Notes: generated by a model from the letters alone, not told the origin. Numbered from the stretch's first letter, positions 48,053 to 57,272 are shown. The stretch is 64,000 nucleotides of DNA from Paraburkholderia fungorum (GCF_902833645.1 NZ_CADFGE010000001.1:930001-994000), one strand, 5' to 3'. A program made the numbers and translations.

Positions 48053-48280
48053 ATGACAGCGGGCATCGACAACGAAGACGACGAGGCCGCCGTGCCGTCA
48101 CCCTGCATCAGCGTGTGCAGAATGGACGCCTCCACCGGCTGGTGCGAAGGCTGTTTGCGCACCATCGACGAAATCGCCGGCTGGTCGTTATTCGACGACG
48201 ACGCGAAGCGCACGGTCTGGAACGCGATCGAGGAACGTCACGCGGAATTCATGGCCAGACAGGCAAAGGCCCAGCGATGA
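48053..48280 (+). CDS. DUF1289 small zinc-type protein
   Basis: A 75-residue protein with the DUF1289 cysteine pattern: [10 protein letters not shown] then [15 protein letters not shown], four cysteines that probably bind an iron-sulfur cluster or zinc. Function is unknown. It overlaps the MaoC-like gene by ATGA (48277-48280), so it belongs to a tightly packed run of four genes. Confidence 0.87.
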   Translation: MTAGIDNEDDEAAVPSPCISVCRMDASTGWCEGCLRTIDEIAGWSLFDDDAKRTVWNAIEERHAEFMARQAKAQR

Positions 48281-48750
48281 ACGCTGCGCCTCGCATCGTG
48301 ACGGTCGGCGAAACGTTCAGCTCGACGCTCGAACTCTCGGCGGAATCGGTGAAATCGTTCGCCACGCTCGTCAACGACCTCAACCCGCTGCATCACGACG
48401 ACGCCTATGCCGCGCAAAGCCGCTTCGGCGGTCTGATCGCATCGGGCACGCAACCCACCGCGTATTTCATGGCGCTGCTGGCCACCCATTTTTCAACCTA
48501 TGCGCAGCCACTCGGACTCGAGTTCGATATCAAGCTGAAGAAAGCGGTCCACGCGAACGATACGCTGACAATCACCTGGCGTGTGCGCGACGCTTACTGG
48601 AAGCCGAGTCTGAACGGCGATCTGACGCATCTCGAAGGCAGCGTGGTGAATCAGCGCGGCGACACCATGCTGATCGGCACGTCGACCATTCTTGTGATGG
48701 CGAAGCCCGAAGCGTCGGCGGAAACGAACGTGAACACAAGCGCACCATGA
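48277..48750 (+). CDS. MaoC-like dehydratase (R-specific enoyl-CoA hydratase type)
   Basis: A 157-residue hot-dog-fold protein starting [16 protein letters not shown]. The catalytic Asp/His pair lies in [26 protein letters not shown], the standard MaoC/PhaJ motif. It hydrates trans-enoyl-CoA, often to (R)-3-hydroxyacyl-CoA, which may feed PHA synthesis. Coupled by ATGA both to the gene before and to the MBL gene after. Confidence 0.88.
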   Translation: MNAAPRIVTVGETFSSTLELSAESVKSFATLVNDLNPLHHDDAYAAQSRFGGLIASGTQPTAYFMALLATHFSTYAQPLGLEFDIKLKKAVHANDTLTITWRVRDAYWKPSLNGDLTHLEGSVVNQRGDTMLIGTSTILVMAKPEASAETNVNTSAP

Positions 48751-49667
48751 TCACACTGCCTGAATCGATTCGAGTTTTCGAGCGCGGCTGGCTTTCGTCG
48801 AACAACGTACTGCTGGTTGACGACACGTGCGCCGCGCTGGTCGATACCGGTTACGCGACGCACGCGCCGCAAACCGTCGCGCTGGTGAAGCAGGCGCTCG
48901 GTGCGCGCGGGCTCGATCTGATCGTCAACACACACCTGCATTCGGATCACTGCGGCGGCAACGCGCTATTGCAGTCGACATGGCCGTGCCGTACCGCGAT
49001 TCCCGCATCCGAAGCCGACGCGGTGCGCGACTGGGACGAAACCCGTCTGACGTTTCGCGCCACCGGCCAGCGCTGCGAGCGCTTCACCTTCACCGGGACG
49101 ATCGCGCCCGGCGCGCCATTGCGGCTCGGCGCGCTCGACTGGCAGGTGCTCGGCGCGCCGGGCCACGATCCGCATTCGTTGATGCTGTATTGCGCGAGCG
49201 AACGCATCCTGATCAGTGCGGACGCGCTGTGGGAAAACGGCTTTGGCGTGATCTTTCCCGAACTGGAAGGTGAAAGCGGTTTCGCCGAAGAACAGTCGGT
49301 TCTCGAAACCATCGCGAAGCTCGACGTGCGGCTCGTGATTCCAGGGCATGGCCCACCCTTCACGAACGTCGACGAGGCGCTCGAGCGGGCGTTTTCACGC
49401 GTCGCGTGGCTACGGGCCGACCCGGCGCGTAACGCGAAGAATGCGTTGAAGGTGTTGATCGTGTTCAAGCTGCTCGAAGTTCGCGCGATGCACTTCGACA
49501 CCGTGCTGCGAATGCTCGACGACGCCGCCGTGATGCACGCCGCCGCATCGATGCTCAAGCCGCGCGCCGAGTGGCCCACGTTAGTGCGAACGATCGTTGA
49601 GGAATTGGCCGTGCGCAACGGGCCATTGGAAATCGACGGCGAGCGTATCGTCGCGCGCCAAGGCTGA
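48747..49667 (+). CDS. MBL-fold metallohydrolase
   Basis: A 306-residue metallo-beta-lactamase-fold protein starting [15 protein letters not shown]. Metal motif NTHLHSDHCGGN, further ligands GAPGHDPHS, ISADALWENGFGVIFPE and IPGHGPPFTNVDEAL. The C-terminal 90 residues are helical. Start overlaps the MaoC-like stop by ATGA. Probably a thioesterase or lactonase acting with the MaoC partner, but the substrate is unknown. Confidence 0.87.
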   Translation: MITLPESIRVFERGWLSSNNVLLVDDTCAALVDTGYATHAPQTVALVKQALGARGLDLIVNTHLHSDHCGGNALLQSTWPCRTAIPASEADAVRDWDETRLTFRATGQRCERFTFTGTIAPGAPLRLGALDWQVLGAPGHDPHSLMLYCASERILISADALWENGFGVIFPELEGESGFAEEQSVLETIAKLDVRLVIPGHGPPFTNVDEALERAFSRVAWLRADPARNAKNALKVLIVFKLLEVRAMHFDTVLRMLDDAAVMHAAASMLKPRAEWPTLVRTIVEELAVRNGPLEIDGERIVARQG

Positions 49668-49986
49668 TGCGGCGCGCACGCACGCAGAACACCGGAACCG
49701 TCGCCACAAAAAGAAAACCGCTCGACCATCATGGCGAGCGGCGGAAATTCTGTCGGACGTGATCAGCGTCGGTACGAATGATACGCGTGCCGGTTTTTTG
49801 ACCGCATCAGTGATTTCCCTACAGAAGCTTGACGCCGCCTTTTAAACCCGCATACAACCCCTGCTACGAAACACCGTAGTGGCGCGAATAGGATCTCATT
49901 GGTTCGTCGATACGAACAATGCCGCGTGTTTTTGCTCCGGAATCCGTACCATTGTCTGCTGATACATCGGCACAGCGGTTATCGCG
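49668..49986. other. Convergent intergenic region
   Basis: Contains a short perfect inverted repeat CCGCTCG (49718-49724) / CGAGCGG (49735-49741) without a T-run, perhaps a weak terminator for the MBL gene. The rest is AT-richer than average, with no recognisable gene. Confidence 0.4.
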
Positions 49987-50886
49987 TCAGGTTGAGGACA
50001 AGCGTCTTTGCGGCACGATCCGCCAGCCGAGATTCACGCCGGCCGCCGCGAGCAGGATCAGCACCGCGCCGAGCACCTGAATCCACGCGAGCTTCTGCCC
50101 GAATGCAACCCCGTCGACAATGATCGCCACCACCGGATAGATGAACGACAACGCACCGGTCATCGAGGTCGGCAGTTTCTGGATTGCCCCATAGAGCAGT
50201 ACGTACATGAGTCCCGTATTGACGACGCCGAGCACGATCAATTCGAGCCACTGCACGCCGCTGGCCGGCAGCGCATCGAAGCGCACGAACGGCGCCAGCA
50301 TCACGACGCCGAGCGATACCTGGATCAACGCAATCAGATGCGGCGGCGTGCCCTTCAGGCGCTTCGTGATGATCGACGAAATCGCATACATTGCCGCCGC
50401 GCCCACGGCGTAGGCAACCCCGACCAGGTAGTGGCCCGGCACCGCCAACACCGCGGGCTCAACCTTCACCACGAACACGAGACCGACAAACGCAACCACC
50501 AGCCAGACCACAGTCGAAGCGCTGATGCGCTCGCGAAACACCAACGCGCCGAGCGCGACCAGCATGAACGGCTGCGTGTTATAGACGGCCGTTGCCATAG
50601 AAATCGACGCACGTGAATAGGCCGCGAACAGCAACAGCCAGTTGATAACGATCGCCGCGCCGCCAAGCAGCGCGAGGCCGAGCATCTTCCACGAAAAGAG
50701 CTTGCGCCTGAACAGGCCGAGCACCGCGCACACGAGCGCGAGCGTCGCGCCGCCGAAGATGCAGCGAAAGAACACGACATTGAACGGGCTCTGCTGCGAC
50801 GACACCACCAGCCAGCCGATGGTGCCCGACATCAGCATGGCCATGCTCATTTCCGCCGCGCCGCGGCGAATCTCATTTGACGCCAT
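49987..50886 (-). CDS. DMT-superfamily transporter (EamA)
   Basis: A 299-residue membrane protein with about ten hydrophobic segments and two EamA repeats (e.g. GTIGWLVV, ATAVYNTQPFMLVALGALVFRERIS and SMTGALSFIYPVVAIIVDGVAFGQKL). The ...NTQPFMLVALGALVFRER and ...SFIYPVVAIIVDG boxes mark the ends of the two halves. Such proteins export amino acids or other metabolites. It is divergent from an Lrp/AsnC regulator, which suggests amino-acid export under Lrp control. Confidence 0.9.
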   Translation of the reverse strand: MASNEIRRGAAEMSMAMLMSGTIGWLVVSSQQSPFNVVFFRCIFGGATLALVCAVLGLFRRKLFSWKMLGLALLGGAAIVINWLLLFAAYSRASISMATAVYNTQPFMLVALGALVFRERISASTVVWLVVAFVGLVFVVKVEPAVLAVPGHYLVGVAYAVGAAAMYAISSIITKRLKGTPPHLIALIQVSLGVVMLAPFVRFDALPASGVQWLELIVLGVVNTGLMYVLLYGAIQKLPTSMTGALSFIYPVVAIIVDGVAFGQKLAWIQVLGAVLILLAAAGVNLGWRIVPQRRLSST

Positions 50887-51000
50887 GATTCGATCCTCGA
50901 ATGGATTCCTGCATGAGAAGCAGTGTAATTAATCCGGCGACCCGAATACATGGCTAAACTTAAGTCTTCCGGCAGAGGAACCTAATAATCGAAGGCCATC

Positions 51001-51471
51001 ATGTCTAAACGCCTTGCTCCCGCCACACCCGCGACACTCGATGAAACCGACCGCGCGCTGCTCGCCGCACTGGCCGCGGATGCTCGCCAGCCGGTCAGCG
51101 AACTGGCGCGTCTGGTTGGCCTTTCGGCGCCGAGTACGGCCGAACGCGTCCGAAGGCTCGAAGCGCAAGGCGTGATCGAGCGCTTTACCGTGCAGATCGA
51201 TCCACGCGCGCTCGGCTTCACGTTGCAGGCTATCGTGCGCGTGAAGCCCTTGCCCGGACAACTGCATCTGGTGGAAGACGTGATCCGGCGGATTCCGGAA
51301 TTTGTCGAATGCGACAAAGTGACGGGCGACGACTGTTTCGTCTGCCGCCTCTATCTGCATTCGATCGAGCAGCTCGACGAGATTCTGTCGAAGGTCACCG
51401 AACGCGCGGAGACCAGCACCGCGATCATCAAGTCGACACCGATCGCGCGCCGCTTGCCGCCGCTGGGCTAA
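51001..51471 (+). CDS. Lrp/AsnC-family transcriptional regulator
   Basis: A 156-residue regulator starting MSKRLAPATPATLDETDRALL. N-terminal winged helix (LARLVGLSAPSTAERVRRLEAQGVIERFTV in outline) and a C-terminal RAM/AsnC effector domain (VKPLPGQLHLVEDVIRRIPEFVECDKVTGDDCFVCRLYL in outline). It is divergent from the DMT transporter gene with 114 bases between starts, the usual pairing for a regulator and its amino-acid exporter. Confidence 0.92.
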   Translation: MSKRLAPATPATLDETDRALLAALAADARQPVSELARLVGLSAPSTAERVRRLEAQGVIERFTVQIDPRALGFTLQAIVRVKPLPGQLHLVEDVIRRIPEFVECDKVTGDDCFVCRLYLHSIEQLDEILSKVTERAETSTAIIKSTPIARRLPPLG

Positions 51472-51542
51472 GGCAGGCGCGCTGCCTTAGCTCTCGCGGC
51501 CGACTGAAAGGCCGCCGCCTTAGGTGTATGAAACGCGGCGGC

Positions 51543-52433
51543 TTACTGTTCAACCGCCTCGAAGAACGACAGCATTTCCGCGACCAGTTCCTCCGGTGCT
51601 TCTTCAGGAATGTAGTGGCCGCACGGTAGCGAACGCCCGCTCACGTCCCGCGCGACCTGACGCCATTCCGCGAGCGCGTCGAAGCATTTCTCGATCACGC
51701 CCTGTTCGCCCCACAGCACACGCAACGGACAACCGATCTTGTGGCCCCGCTCGATATCGGCCCGATCAAGTTCGAGATCGATGCCCGCCGAGGCCCGGTA
51801 ATCCTCGCACATCGCATGCACGGCGCCGGGTTGTGCCAGCGCGCGGCGATACGCGTCGAGCGCTTCGGGGGCGAACGCCGCCAGGCCGGCGTGACGGCTC
51901 CCCATCACGGCGTCGACATACGCGGCCGGGTTCGCGCCGATCAGCGTCTCCGGCAGCGGCTCCGGCTGGATCAGGAAGAACCAGTGGAAGTAATGCGTCG
52001 CGAAAGTGCGGTCGGTGGCTTCGTACATCGCGAGCGTGGGCGCGATGTCGAGCAGCATCAAGCGCTCGACGGCGTCGGCATGATCGAGCGCCATCCGGTG
52101 CGCAACCCTGGCGCCGCGATCGTGCGCGCACACCAGGAATCGTTCGAAGCCGAAGTGGCGCATCACGGCGACCTGATCGGCCGCCATGGCGCGTTTGGAA
52201 TACGGCGTGTGAGCGGCGTCGCTCGGCGGTTTGCCCGAGGCGCCGTAGCCGCGCAAATCGGTAGCGATGACGGTGAAGTGCTGCGCCAGTTGCGCGGCGC
52301 AGCGTTGCCAGATCAGATGCGACTCAGGATGACCGTGCAACAACAGAAGCGGCGGCCCCGCTCCGCCCTTCACTCCGAAAATATCGACGTCGCCCACGGC
52401 GACACGAAAGGGCGCGAAATCCTCGAAGGCCAT
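51543..52433 (-). CDS. Fluoroacetate dehalogenase-like alpha/beta hydrolase
   Basis: A 296-residue alpha/beta hydrolase. Its residues line up with the known fluoroacetate dehalogenases (Rhodopseudomonas RPA1163 numbering in brackets): nucleophile Asp105 (110), carboxylate-binding Arg106 (111) and Arg109 (114) in CAHDRGARVAHR, acid Asp129 (134), fluoride-pocket His150 (155), Trp151 (156) and Tyr212 (219), and catalytic His273 (280) in GHYIPEEAP. All are kept with constant offsets, so C-F or C-Cl bond hydrolysis on haloacetates is a reasonable prediction. Simple epoxide hydrolases lack this HW pair. It stands alone on the minus strand. Confidence 0.85.
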   Translation of the reverse strand: MAFEDFAPFRVAVGDVDIFGVKGGAGPPLLLLHGHPESHLIWQRCAAQLAQHFTVIATDLRGYGASGKPPSDAAHTPYSKRAMAADQVAVMRHFGFERFLVCAHDRGARVAHRMALDHADAVERLMLLDIAPTLAMYEATDRTFATHYFHWFFLIQPEPLPETLIGANPAAYVDAVMGSRHAGLAAFAPEALDAYRRALAQPGAVHAMCEDYRASAGIDLELDRADIERGHKIGCPLRVLWGEQGVIEKCFDALAEWRQVARDVSGRSLPCGHYIPEEAPEELVAEMLSFFEAVEQ

Positions 52434-52571
52434 AGCAGGTCTCTTGTCGTTTGGAAGTCAAACCATTGTAGGAGCGCAATGTGTCCGAGCGGAGTGGGAT
52501 AGGCCACGCAAGCATAGAACCTGAACACTCCTTCCAACTGTTCAAAACGCACAGGGCACTGCGGCTTCGCA

Positions 52572-52590
52572 TATAATCGAACGATCGTTC
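52572..52590 (+). promoter_or_regulatory. -10 box followed by a perfect 12-base palindrome
   Basis: TATAAT (52572-52577) is followed by GAACGATCGTTC (52579-52590), a perfect palindrome covering the expected transcription start. Operators of TetR-type repressors often look and sit like this. The nitronate-monooxygenase-like gene begins 155 bases downstream. Confidence 0.5.
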
Positions 52591-52744
52591 TTAAATTTTT
52601 GGGCGAGCGTGGTGAACAAGTGGTGAGATCGTGGCGGCTGCATGTCGCCGGCCAGTCTCGACGCACCCTAGGCCATGTGCCGCTAAACTCATTATCGCCG
52701 GGCGCCCCGTGCCGCACCGGTCCGCTTATCAGGAGACTCGCATC

Positions 52745-53704
52745 ATGGCATTGCCCGCCGTCCTGCAAAAACTTGCGCTGCCCGTCGTCGCTTCGCCGAT
52801 GTTCATCGTCAGCTATCCCGAACTCGTGCTGGCTCAATGTAAGGCCGGTATCGTCGGTTCATTCCCCGCGTTGAATGCGCGCCCGGCAGAACTGCTCGAC
52901 GAATGGCTCACGCAGATTCAGGCGCAACTCGCCGAGCACAAGGCAGCTAATCCCGACGCGATCATCGGACCCATCGCGGTCAACCAGATCGTTCATCAGT
53001 CGAATACGCGGCTCGAACACGACGTGCGTGTGTGCGTCGAACACAAGGTGCCGATCTTCATCACCAGCCTGCGCGCACCGGCGCGCGAAATCGTCGACGC
53101 GGTGCATAGCTACGGCGGCATCGTGCTGCACGACGTGATCAATCTTAGGCATGCGCAGAAAGCGCTGGAAGCGGGCGTCGACGGGCTGATCCTGGTCGCG
53201 TCGGGTGCCGGCGGCCATGCGGGCACGACCTCGCCGTTCGCGCTGGTGGGCGAAGTCCGGCGCATGTTCGACGGCCCGATCGTGCTGTCCGGCTCGATCG
53301 CCAACGGCGGCTCGATTCTCGCCGCGCAGGCCATGGGCGCGGACCTCGCCTACATGGGCACGCGTTTCATCGCGACCAAAGAGGCGCACGCGGTCGACAG
53401 CTATAAGCAGGCGATCGTCAATTCCACGGCGTCGGACATCATCTACACGAACCTGTTCACCGGCGTGCACGGCAACTACATCCGCGAAAGTATCGTGAAC
53501 GCGGGGCTGGACCCGGACGCGTTGCCAGAATCCGACAAGACCGCGATGAACTTCGGCAGCGACAAGGCGAAGGCGTGGAAAGACATCTGGGGCGCAGGCC
53601 AGGGCGTCGGCCTGATGGACGATGTACCGAGCGTCGATGAACTGGTCCAGCGTTTGACGAGGGAATATAACGACGCCAAAGCGCGGCTCGGCATCGCACG
53701 GTAA
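52745..53704 (+). CDS. Nitronate monooxygenase-like FMN enzyme
   Basis: A 319-residue TIM-barrel flavoprotein of the nitronate monooxygenase (2-nitropropane dioxygenase) family. Segments: LPVVASPMFIVSYPELVLAQCKAGIVGSFP in outline, NQIVHQSNTRLEHD, VLHDVINLRHAQKALEAGVDGLI, SGAGGHAGTTSPFALV for FMN phosphate, LSGSIANGGSILAAQAMGADLAYMGTRF. The catalytic-His region GAGGHAG is present. The same family includes enoyl-reductase-like relatives, so nitronate as substrate is not certain. ATG 52745 starts at the conserved MALPAVLQKLALP. Confidence 0.87.
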   Translation: MALPAVLQKLALPVVASPMFIVSYPELVLAQCKAGIVGSFPALNARPAELLDEWLTQIQAQLAEHKAANPDAIIGPIAVNQIVHQSNTRLEHDVRVCVEHKVPIFITSLRAPAREIVDAVHSYGGIVLHDVINLRHAQKALEAGVDGLILVASGAGGHAGTTSPFALVGEVRRMFDGPIVLSGSIANGGSILAAQAMGADLAYMGTRFIATKEAHAVDSYKQAIVNSTASDIIYTNLFTGVHGNYIRESIVNAGLDPDALPESDKTAMNFGSDKAKAWKDIWGAGQGVGLMDDVPSVDELVQRLTREYNDAKARLGIAR

Positions 53705-53782
53705 GGTGCGGTAACAGCAGCGGTAACAGCAGGACGGCGGCGACCGAACGCAGGCGCCGCCCGACATCGCCAGGCAGCGTGC

Positions 53783-54721
53783 CTAGCGCACCGCCAGTGC
53801 CTTGATCTGCTCGAGCGAAGGCCAAAGCGATTCGTTGGCAAAACGGTCGGCCAGGAAGTCGACAAACGAGCGCACCTTGGCCGACAGATGCCGCCGGCTC
53901 GCATAAACCACATGGATCGGCAACTCGCGAGGCGGCACGTCGTCCACCAGCAAGGGCACGAGGCGCCCCGCCGCCAGATCGTCGCCGATCACCTCGGTGC
54001 CGAGCATCGCGATTCCCGCACCTTGCAGCACGATCACGCGCTGCGCCTCCAGGTGGTTGACGATCAGATTGCCGGTTAATCGGACGCGCGACGAGGCATC
54101 GCCGGTCGCGGGTGCAATTTCGAGCGCGGACACGCCCGCGTACTGCAGATAATTGTGGCGCGCCAGGTCGGCAACGGTCTTTGGCGTGCCGTGCCGGCGC
54201 AGATAGGCGGGCGACGCGCACAGCACCAGATGCGCAGTCGCAATCTGCCGGGCAATCAGCGAAGACGATTTCAGCCCGCTCGGCGACGCCCGGATCGCCA
54301 CGTCAAAACCTTCGTCGATCAGTTCGACTACCCGGTCGGACAAAGTCATGTCGACGATGACCTGCGGATACTGCGCGGCATAGTCGGCCACCGCGGCCAT
54401 CACGTGGCTCAAGCCGAACGCCGATAAAGACGACACCCGCAAGCGTCCCTGCGGCACGACGCTCGCCGCGCCGACCACCTGCTCGGCTTCTTCGAGTTCG
54501 GTGAGCACCTGGCTCAGGCGTTCGTAGTATTCGCGGCCCGCCTCGGTCGGCGCAACGCGGCGCGTGGTGCGGTTGAGCAAACGTGCGCCGAGCTGCTGTT
54601 CGAGGTGCATCACATGCTTGCTCGCCATGGCCGCCGACATCTCCATGCGTTCGGCCGCGCCGACAAAGCTGCCGACTTCAACCACGTGGCGGAACACTTT
54701 CATGCTGACGAGGGTATCCAT
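53783..54721 (-). CDS. LysR-family transcriptional regulator
   Basis: A 312-residue regulator starting MDTLVSMKVFRHVVEVGSF. Winged helix in residues 1-60 (FVGAAERMEMSAAMASKHVMHLEQQLGARLL in outline), then the LysR substrate domain (PQGRLRVSSLSAFGLSHVMAAV, DVAIRASPSG, LVLCASPAYLRRHG). It converges on the nitronate-monooxygenase-like gene and is divergent from nothing obvious, so its target is not indicated by position. The last segment FVDFLADRF is the usual family end. Confidence 0.91.
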   Translation of the reverse strand: MDTLVSMKVFRHVVEVGSFVGAAERMEMSAAMASKHVMHLEQQLGARLLNRTTRRVAPTEAGREYYERLSQVLTELEEAEQVVGAASVVPQGRLRVSSLSAFGLSHVMAAVADYAAQYPQVIVDMTLSDRVVELIDEGFDVAIRASPSGLKSSSLIARQIATAHLVLCASPAYLRRHGTPKTVADLARHNYLQYAGVSALEIAPATGDASSRVRLTGNLIVNHLEAQRVIVLQGAGIAMLGTEVIGDDLAAGRLVPLLVDDVPPRELPIHVVYASRRHLSAKVRSFVDFLADRFANESLWPSLEQIKALAVR

Positions 54722-54826
54722 CTCAATCGCTCGCTTCAGGAATCAATCGACGCCATTCTGCCGGGTTTATCAAAAGCCGGGCGGCAAATCGAGCCGATGC
54801 GCAGACGAAGAATGGACGCCAGAAGC

Positions 54827-54862
54827 GCCAAAGCCCACCTTCCTGGGAAGGTGGGCTTTGGC
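54827..54862. terminator. Large hairpin downstream of the porin gene
   Basis: GCCAAAGCCCACCTTCC (54827-54843) pairs perfectly with GGAAGGTGGGCTTTGGC (54846-54862), a 17-pair stem with a two-base loop. It is placed to end the porin transcript from the right, though a T-run is lacking on that strand. Confidence 0.75.
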
Positions 54863-54982
54863 GATATTGCGTGTTGCTGCGTGACGTTACGTTTAGTCGC
54901 GTGTCAGTGCCCGTGTCAGCAGGCAACCGGTATGGCGTCCGCGGCATCCGCTCGCGGACGCCGCCCGCCTCGACCAGGACGC

Positions 54983-56071
54983 CTAGAACTTGGCGCGCAG
55001 GCCGACGCCGTACGTGTCGCCGCTCGACTGGCTGCTGATCTTGTCGTACATATAAGCCGCGTAGATATCCGTGCGCTTGGACAGCGGGTAATCGTAGCCA
55101 ATCGATGCCGTCTGGCGAGTCTGGTTCAGGCCGCCGCCGTCGCGCGAATAGGCATACGACGCCATCACCGAACCCGGGCCGGCCGGCACCGTGACGCCGC
55201 CCTGACCCGTATTCACGTGCCAGCTCGAGATGGTCTGCTGGTTGTACGTGTACATGTACTGGCCGTAGAACTTCACGAACTTCAGGTCGTACGACACGCC
55301 GGCTTGCGCCACGCTCTGGCTCTTCAGACCCGGAACGCCCGACGTATTGAAGCTGCCGAGGTCGCCCGGCACGCTGTTGAAGTTCACGTACTGGTACACC
55401 GCGGTCGCCGCGAACGGGCCGTGGAAGTACAGCACCTGGCCGCTCCACTTCTTCGCGCCGTTCTGACCCGCTGTATTGCCGAGCGCGTACATCGCGGTCG
55501 CGGTCAGGCCGTTGAAGTTCGGCGACGAGTACGACACCGCATTGCTCCAGCCCGAGTCGCCCGTCACGCCCTGATCGGTCGTGTAGGTCGGGAACGTGCC
55601 GAGACCCAGATACGTGTGAGCGATGATCGGCGAGAACACGTACGAGTCGACGAACGGGTTGAACAGAATCGTCGACACGAACAGCGGCGTGGTCAGGCGG
55701 CCTGCCGTTACCGTGCCGTACGGCGATTCGATACCGACGTACGCGTTACGCGAGAACATCGTGTCGCCCGTGAAGCGGCCGTACTGGCCGTTCTGCGCGA
55801 GGAAGAAGCCTTCGAGTGCGAAAATCGCCTTGTAGCCGTTGCCCAGATCCTCAGCCCCCTTCAGGCCCCAGTACGACGTCGACATGCCGCCGCCGGACAC
55901 CTGGACCGCGGTCTTGTTGCCCGGGAATTTCTGCGCACCGACCCACTCGTCGACCTGGCCGTAGAGTTGCACGCTCGATTGTGCAAAAGCAGACGAGGCA
56001 CTGGCCAGCAGAGCGGCACACGCAGTTGCCTTGAGGGTGGTCTTCAGCGCACGGCTGATGCTTGTTTTCAT
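54983..56071 (-). CDS. Trimeric outer-membrane porin (OmpC-like, Gram-negative porin family)
   Basis: A 362-residue porin. Signal peptide MKTSISRALKTTLKATACAA ending ASSAFA; the mature protein begins QSSVQLYGQVDEWVGAQKF and ends with the outer-membrane insertion signal TYGVGLRAKF (terminal Phe). Typical burkholderial porin phrases: SYWGLKGAEDLGNGYKAIFALEGFF, LFSRNAYVG-like SRNAYVGIESPYGTVTAGRLTTP, and alternating strands. Forms a 16-stranded general diffusion channel. ATG 56071 was chosen for the signal peptide, with an AGGAGA site before it. The 559-base upstream region contains a 17-base palindrome. Confidence 0.93.
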   Translation of the reverse strand: MKTSISRALKTTLKATACAALLASASSAFAQSSVQLYGQVDEWVGAQKFPGNKTAVQVSGGGMSTSYWGLKGAEDLGNGYKAIFALEGFFLAQNGQYGRFTGDTMFSRNAYVGIESPYGTVTAGRLTTPLFVSTILFNPFVDSYVFSPIIAHTYLGLGTFPTYTTDQGVTGDSGWSNAVSYSSPNFNGLTATAMYALGNTAGQNGAKKWSGQVLYFHGPFAATAVYQYVNFNSVPGDLGSFNTSGVPGLKSQSVAQAGVSYDLKFVKFYGQYMYTYNQQTISSWHVNTGQGGVTVPAGPGSVMASYAYSRDGGGLNQTRQTASIGYDYPLSKRTDIYAAYMYDKISSQSSGDTYGVGLRAKF

Positions 56072-56630
56072 GGGTTCTCCTGTCTTTGTCAAAAGGGGTG
56101 TGGCTGTGCGAAAGGGGGCGCTCGCGCGAACCGTTGTTGTTGTCCGTTCGATCATCGAGTCAATCTGGGCGAGACCATCTTTGCGGACCATTTTTATGGA
56201 CAAAAATATCGTGGGTTATTGCGGGTATAGCGTTCTGATTAGTTTTGTCATTTATCAGCCTGATAAAGCCGGCGCGGCGGGTGCCCTCATCGCGTCGCGG
56301 CGGACTTCGCGGTTCGGCGCAAAGCGTTACTGAGACTGAGCCTGAACGGTTGATAACGGCCCAGATGTCAGGGGGATGACGCGCCGCGCCAAAATCGACC
56401 GAATTTGACAACGGGCTGCGATTTGCTGCCGGATGTTTTCAAAAAAGTGTGGCGTCGAAACGTCACATTGACAGGGGGCTTTGAACAGTAGTGGCGTGTA
56501 ATCCCGCAGTAAGCCGGTTTGATAGCCGGAGATACGGGTTTCACGGTGGGAACGGGGAAAGTTCGGTGGGAGGAAAAGCGCTGTGGAAGCACCTTGAGCG
56601 CAGGCGACGAACCCGACGCCCACACGGTGA
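56072..56630. other. Long intergenic region upstream of the porin gene
   Basis: About 560 bases without a credible gene. The part near the porin is AT-rich (ATTTTTATGGACAAAAATAT near 56190) and likely holds its promoter. A perfect 17-base palindrome TTTATCAG-C-CTGATAAA lies at 56251-56267, about 180 bases from the porin start. Open frames on the minus strand here lack ribosome sites. Confidence 0.5.
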
Positions 56631-57272
56631 TCAGTTACGGTACGGACCTTCCTGCTGACGTGGGTCATCCCCCGGACGCTGCATAGCGCGCGCGGCGCCG
56701 CGCTCTTCGTTATACCGGGCGACGTCGGCGCGAATCGAACCGGTGCGAATCGGTGCGTTAGGCGGTGGCCGCGGCACCCCGCGCGATTCGGCGCTGACCG
56801 GTGTGATAGCGTCGGCGTACTGCACACCGCCGCGGCCGTCGTTGGGGTATCCACCCGGGCCGGCCACACGGCGCATACCCGGGTTGTAGGCGCCAAAGCC
56901 GTTACCGTAGCTGCCGGCGAAGTTCGCGCGGCCACGTGGCAAGCGGGCGTTACTGTCGGCCACGCTGGTGCGAGGCTGTCTGACATTGGCGGCGCCATGG
57001 TAGTAGCCGCCGTTGTGCGCGTCGCCTCGCATTGCGTGGCTAAACACCGCATGCGAACCACCGCCGCCGTGCGGCATGCCCGGCACTTTTGCGCAGGCGA
57101 ACGAGCACAGCGCGGTGATAACCGCGCCCAATGCCCAGTGCTTCGTTCTCGACAACCCGTCCACCAAGTGACTCACATGCCCGAAGACCTGCCTGAAGCC
57201 CATCGTTCGAGCTGCGATGGACCTGTTCTGGGATCGGCGCAAGCGCTGCATCTCTGCTGCGGCGCGGGGCAT
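56631..57272 (-). CDS. Glycine/arginine-rich hypothetical protein
   Basis: A 213-residue frame. An internal hydrophobic segment (KHWALGAVITALCSFACAKVPGMP, about residues 44-67) could be a signal or anchor if the real start is the ATG at 57203 (MGFRQVFGHV). The remainder is rich in Gly, Arg, Asn, Pro and His (HGGGGSHAVFSHAMRGDAHNGG in part), with a repeated RG/GG character. G/C is preferred at third positions, supporting coding. No family is recognised. The protein may be exported; function is unknown. Confidence 0.5.
   Translation of the reverse strand: MPRAAAEMQRLRRSQNRSIAARTMGFRQVFGHVSHLVDGLSRTKHWALGAVITALCSFACAKVPGMPHGGGGSHAVFSHAMRGDAHNGGYYHGAANVRQPRTSVADSNARLPRGRANFAGSYGNGFGAYNPGMRRVAGPGGYPNDGRGGVQYADAITPVSAESRGVPRPPPNAPIRTGSIRADVARYNEERGAARAMQRPGDDPRQQEGPYRN

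Noticed and set aside
54605..56230. 541-codon plus-strand frame across the porin gene
   Set aside because: It is opposite the porin, whose signal peptide, strands and terminal Phe are clear; the product is Arg/His-rich noise.
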